Made by a program: the position numbers and the translations under genes. A DNA stretch of 11,895 nucleotides from Candidatus Moraniibacteriota bacterium (GTDB lineage: Bacteria; Patescibacteriota; Minisyncoccia; Moranbacterales; UBA1568): positions 1 through 11,895 of the forward strand of contig JAHFOM010000028.1 in the NCBI GenBank assembly GCA_023261685.1, written 5' to 3'. The notes under the pieces were generated by a model. That model saw only the letters and a list, made by a program, of their open reading frames with translations. It did no database searches and was not told the DNA's origin. Below, one piece after another: positions 11,818-11,895 of the stretch (position 1 is its first letter; the number at the start of each line of letters is the position of its first letter).

Positions 11818-11895
11818 ATGTCAGAAGCGCTGGTCATCAAAAATCTGGAGAAAACCTACGCTGCCGGTGTGCGGGCGCTGAAGGGAGTGTCTTTG
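11818..11895 (+). CDS. ABC transporter ATP-binding protein, N-terminal 26 codons (cut by window edge)
   Basis: The frame starts at ATG 11818 and stays open to the window end. The first residues MSEALVIKNLEKTYAAGVRA, followed by LKGVSL, match the opening strand and A-loop of ABC ATPases. The Tyr in KTY would stack on the adenine, and the next elements (Walker A and so on) lie outside the window. The style of start is common in ABC-2 type exporters (drug or polysaccharide export), but subfamily and substrate cannot be decided from 26 residues. It follows the SGNH hydrolase by 76 nt on the same strand. Confidence 0.85.
   Translation, partial: MSEALVIKNLEKTYAAGVRALKGVSL

Noticed and set aside
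1..11895. CRISPR array, transposase, integrase, toxin-antitoxin or phage genes
   Set aside because: No regularly spaced repeats and no recognisable motifs of such proteins were found on either strand.

Overview
This looks like a bacterial chromosome fragment, most likely from a small-genome lineage of the Patescibacteria/CPR type. That assignment is inference. It rests on three tRNA genes with no encoded CCA, many short orphan proteins each with its own promoter and terminator, a half-size EamA transporter, a large polytopic GT2 glycosyltransferase, and several starts with weak or no Shine-Dalgarno (SD) sequence. The standard bacterial code fits: TAA, TAG and TGA all end convincing genes. No marker in the window fixes the lineage.

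Layout. Positions 1-805 (minus) hold the N-terminal 268 codons of a GH1 beta-glucosidase-like enzyme. It is divergent from a GT2 glycosyltransferase (1139-2848, plus). The gap between them holds a 170-bp imperfect palindrome (855-1024) and a second cluster of nested inverted repeats (1045-1108). On the minus strand then come a two-gene operon of small unknown proteins (3640 down to 2929), with a near-identical leader motif before each gene, and a full-length recG (5884-3797). Next is a tandem pair of small paralogues (6925-6536 and 6356-6006), each with its own promoter and structured leader. Back-to-back promoters at 7026-7087 separate this pair from a class IV aminotransferase on the plus strand (7116-7958).

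From 7961 the minus strand carries a 155-aa EamA-type transporter, tRNA-Arg(CCG), a spacer rich in hairpins with a broken tRNA 3' end, tRNA-Arg(GCG), and a two-TM hypothetical protein. On the plus strand follow tRNA-Ser(TGA), whose acceptor stem can be extended by its flanks to 15 bp, and two small paralogous unknown proteins (9809-10201 and 10574-10972). Between those two lies a 306-bp structured intergenic stretch. Last are an SGNH/GDSL hydrolase with a membrane anchor (11130-11741) and the first 26 codons of an ABC transporter ATPase.

How the genes relate. Several are typical housekeeping or envelope functions: recG for fork and recombination repair, the GT2, the hydrolase, the transporters and the tRNAs. 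No recognised defence system, phage, CRISPR array or transposase is present. The unusual content is the set of orphan small-protein genes arranged in pairs (two paralogous pairs, and one pair sharing a leader element), and the repeat or RNA structures near the tRNAs and in the 842-1110 intergenic region.
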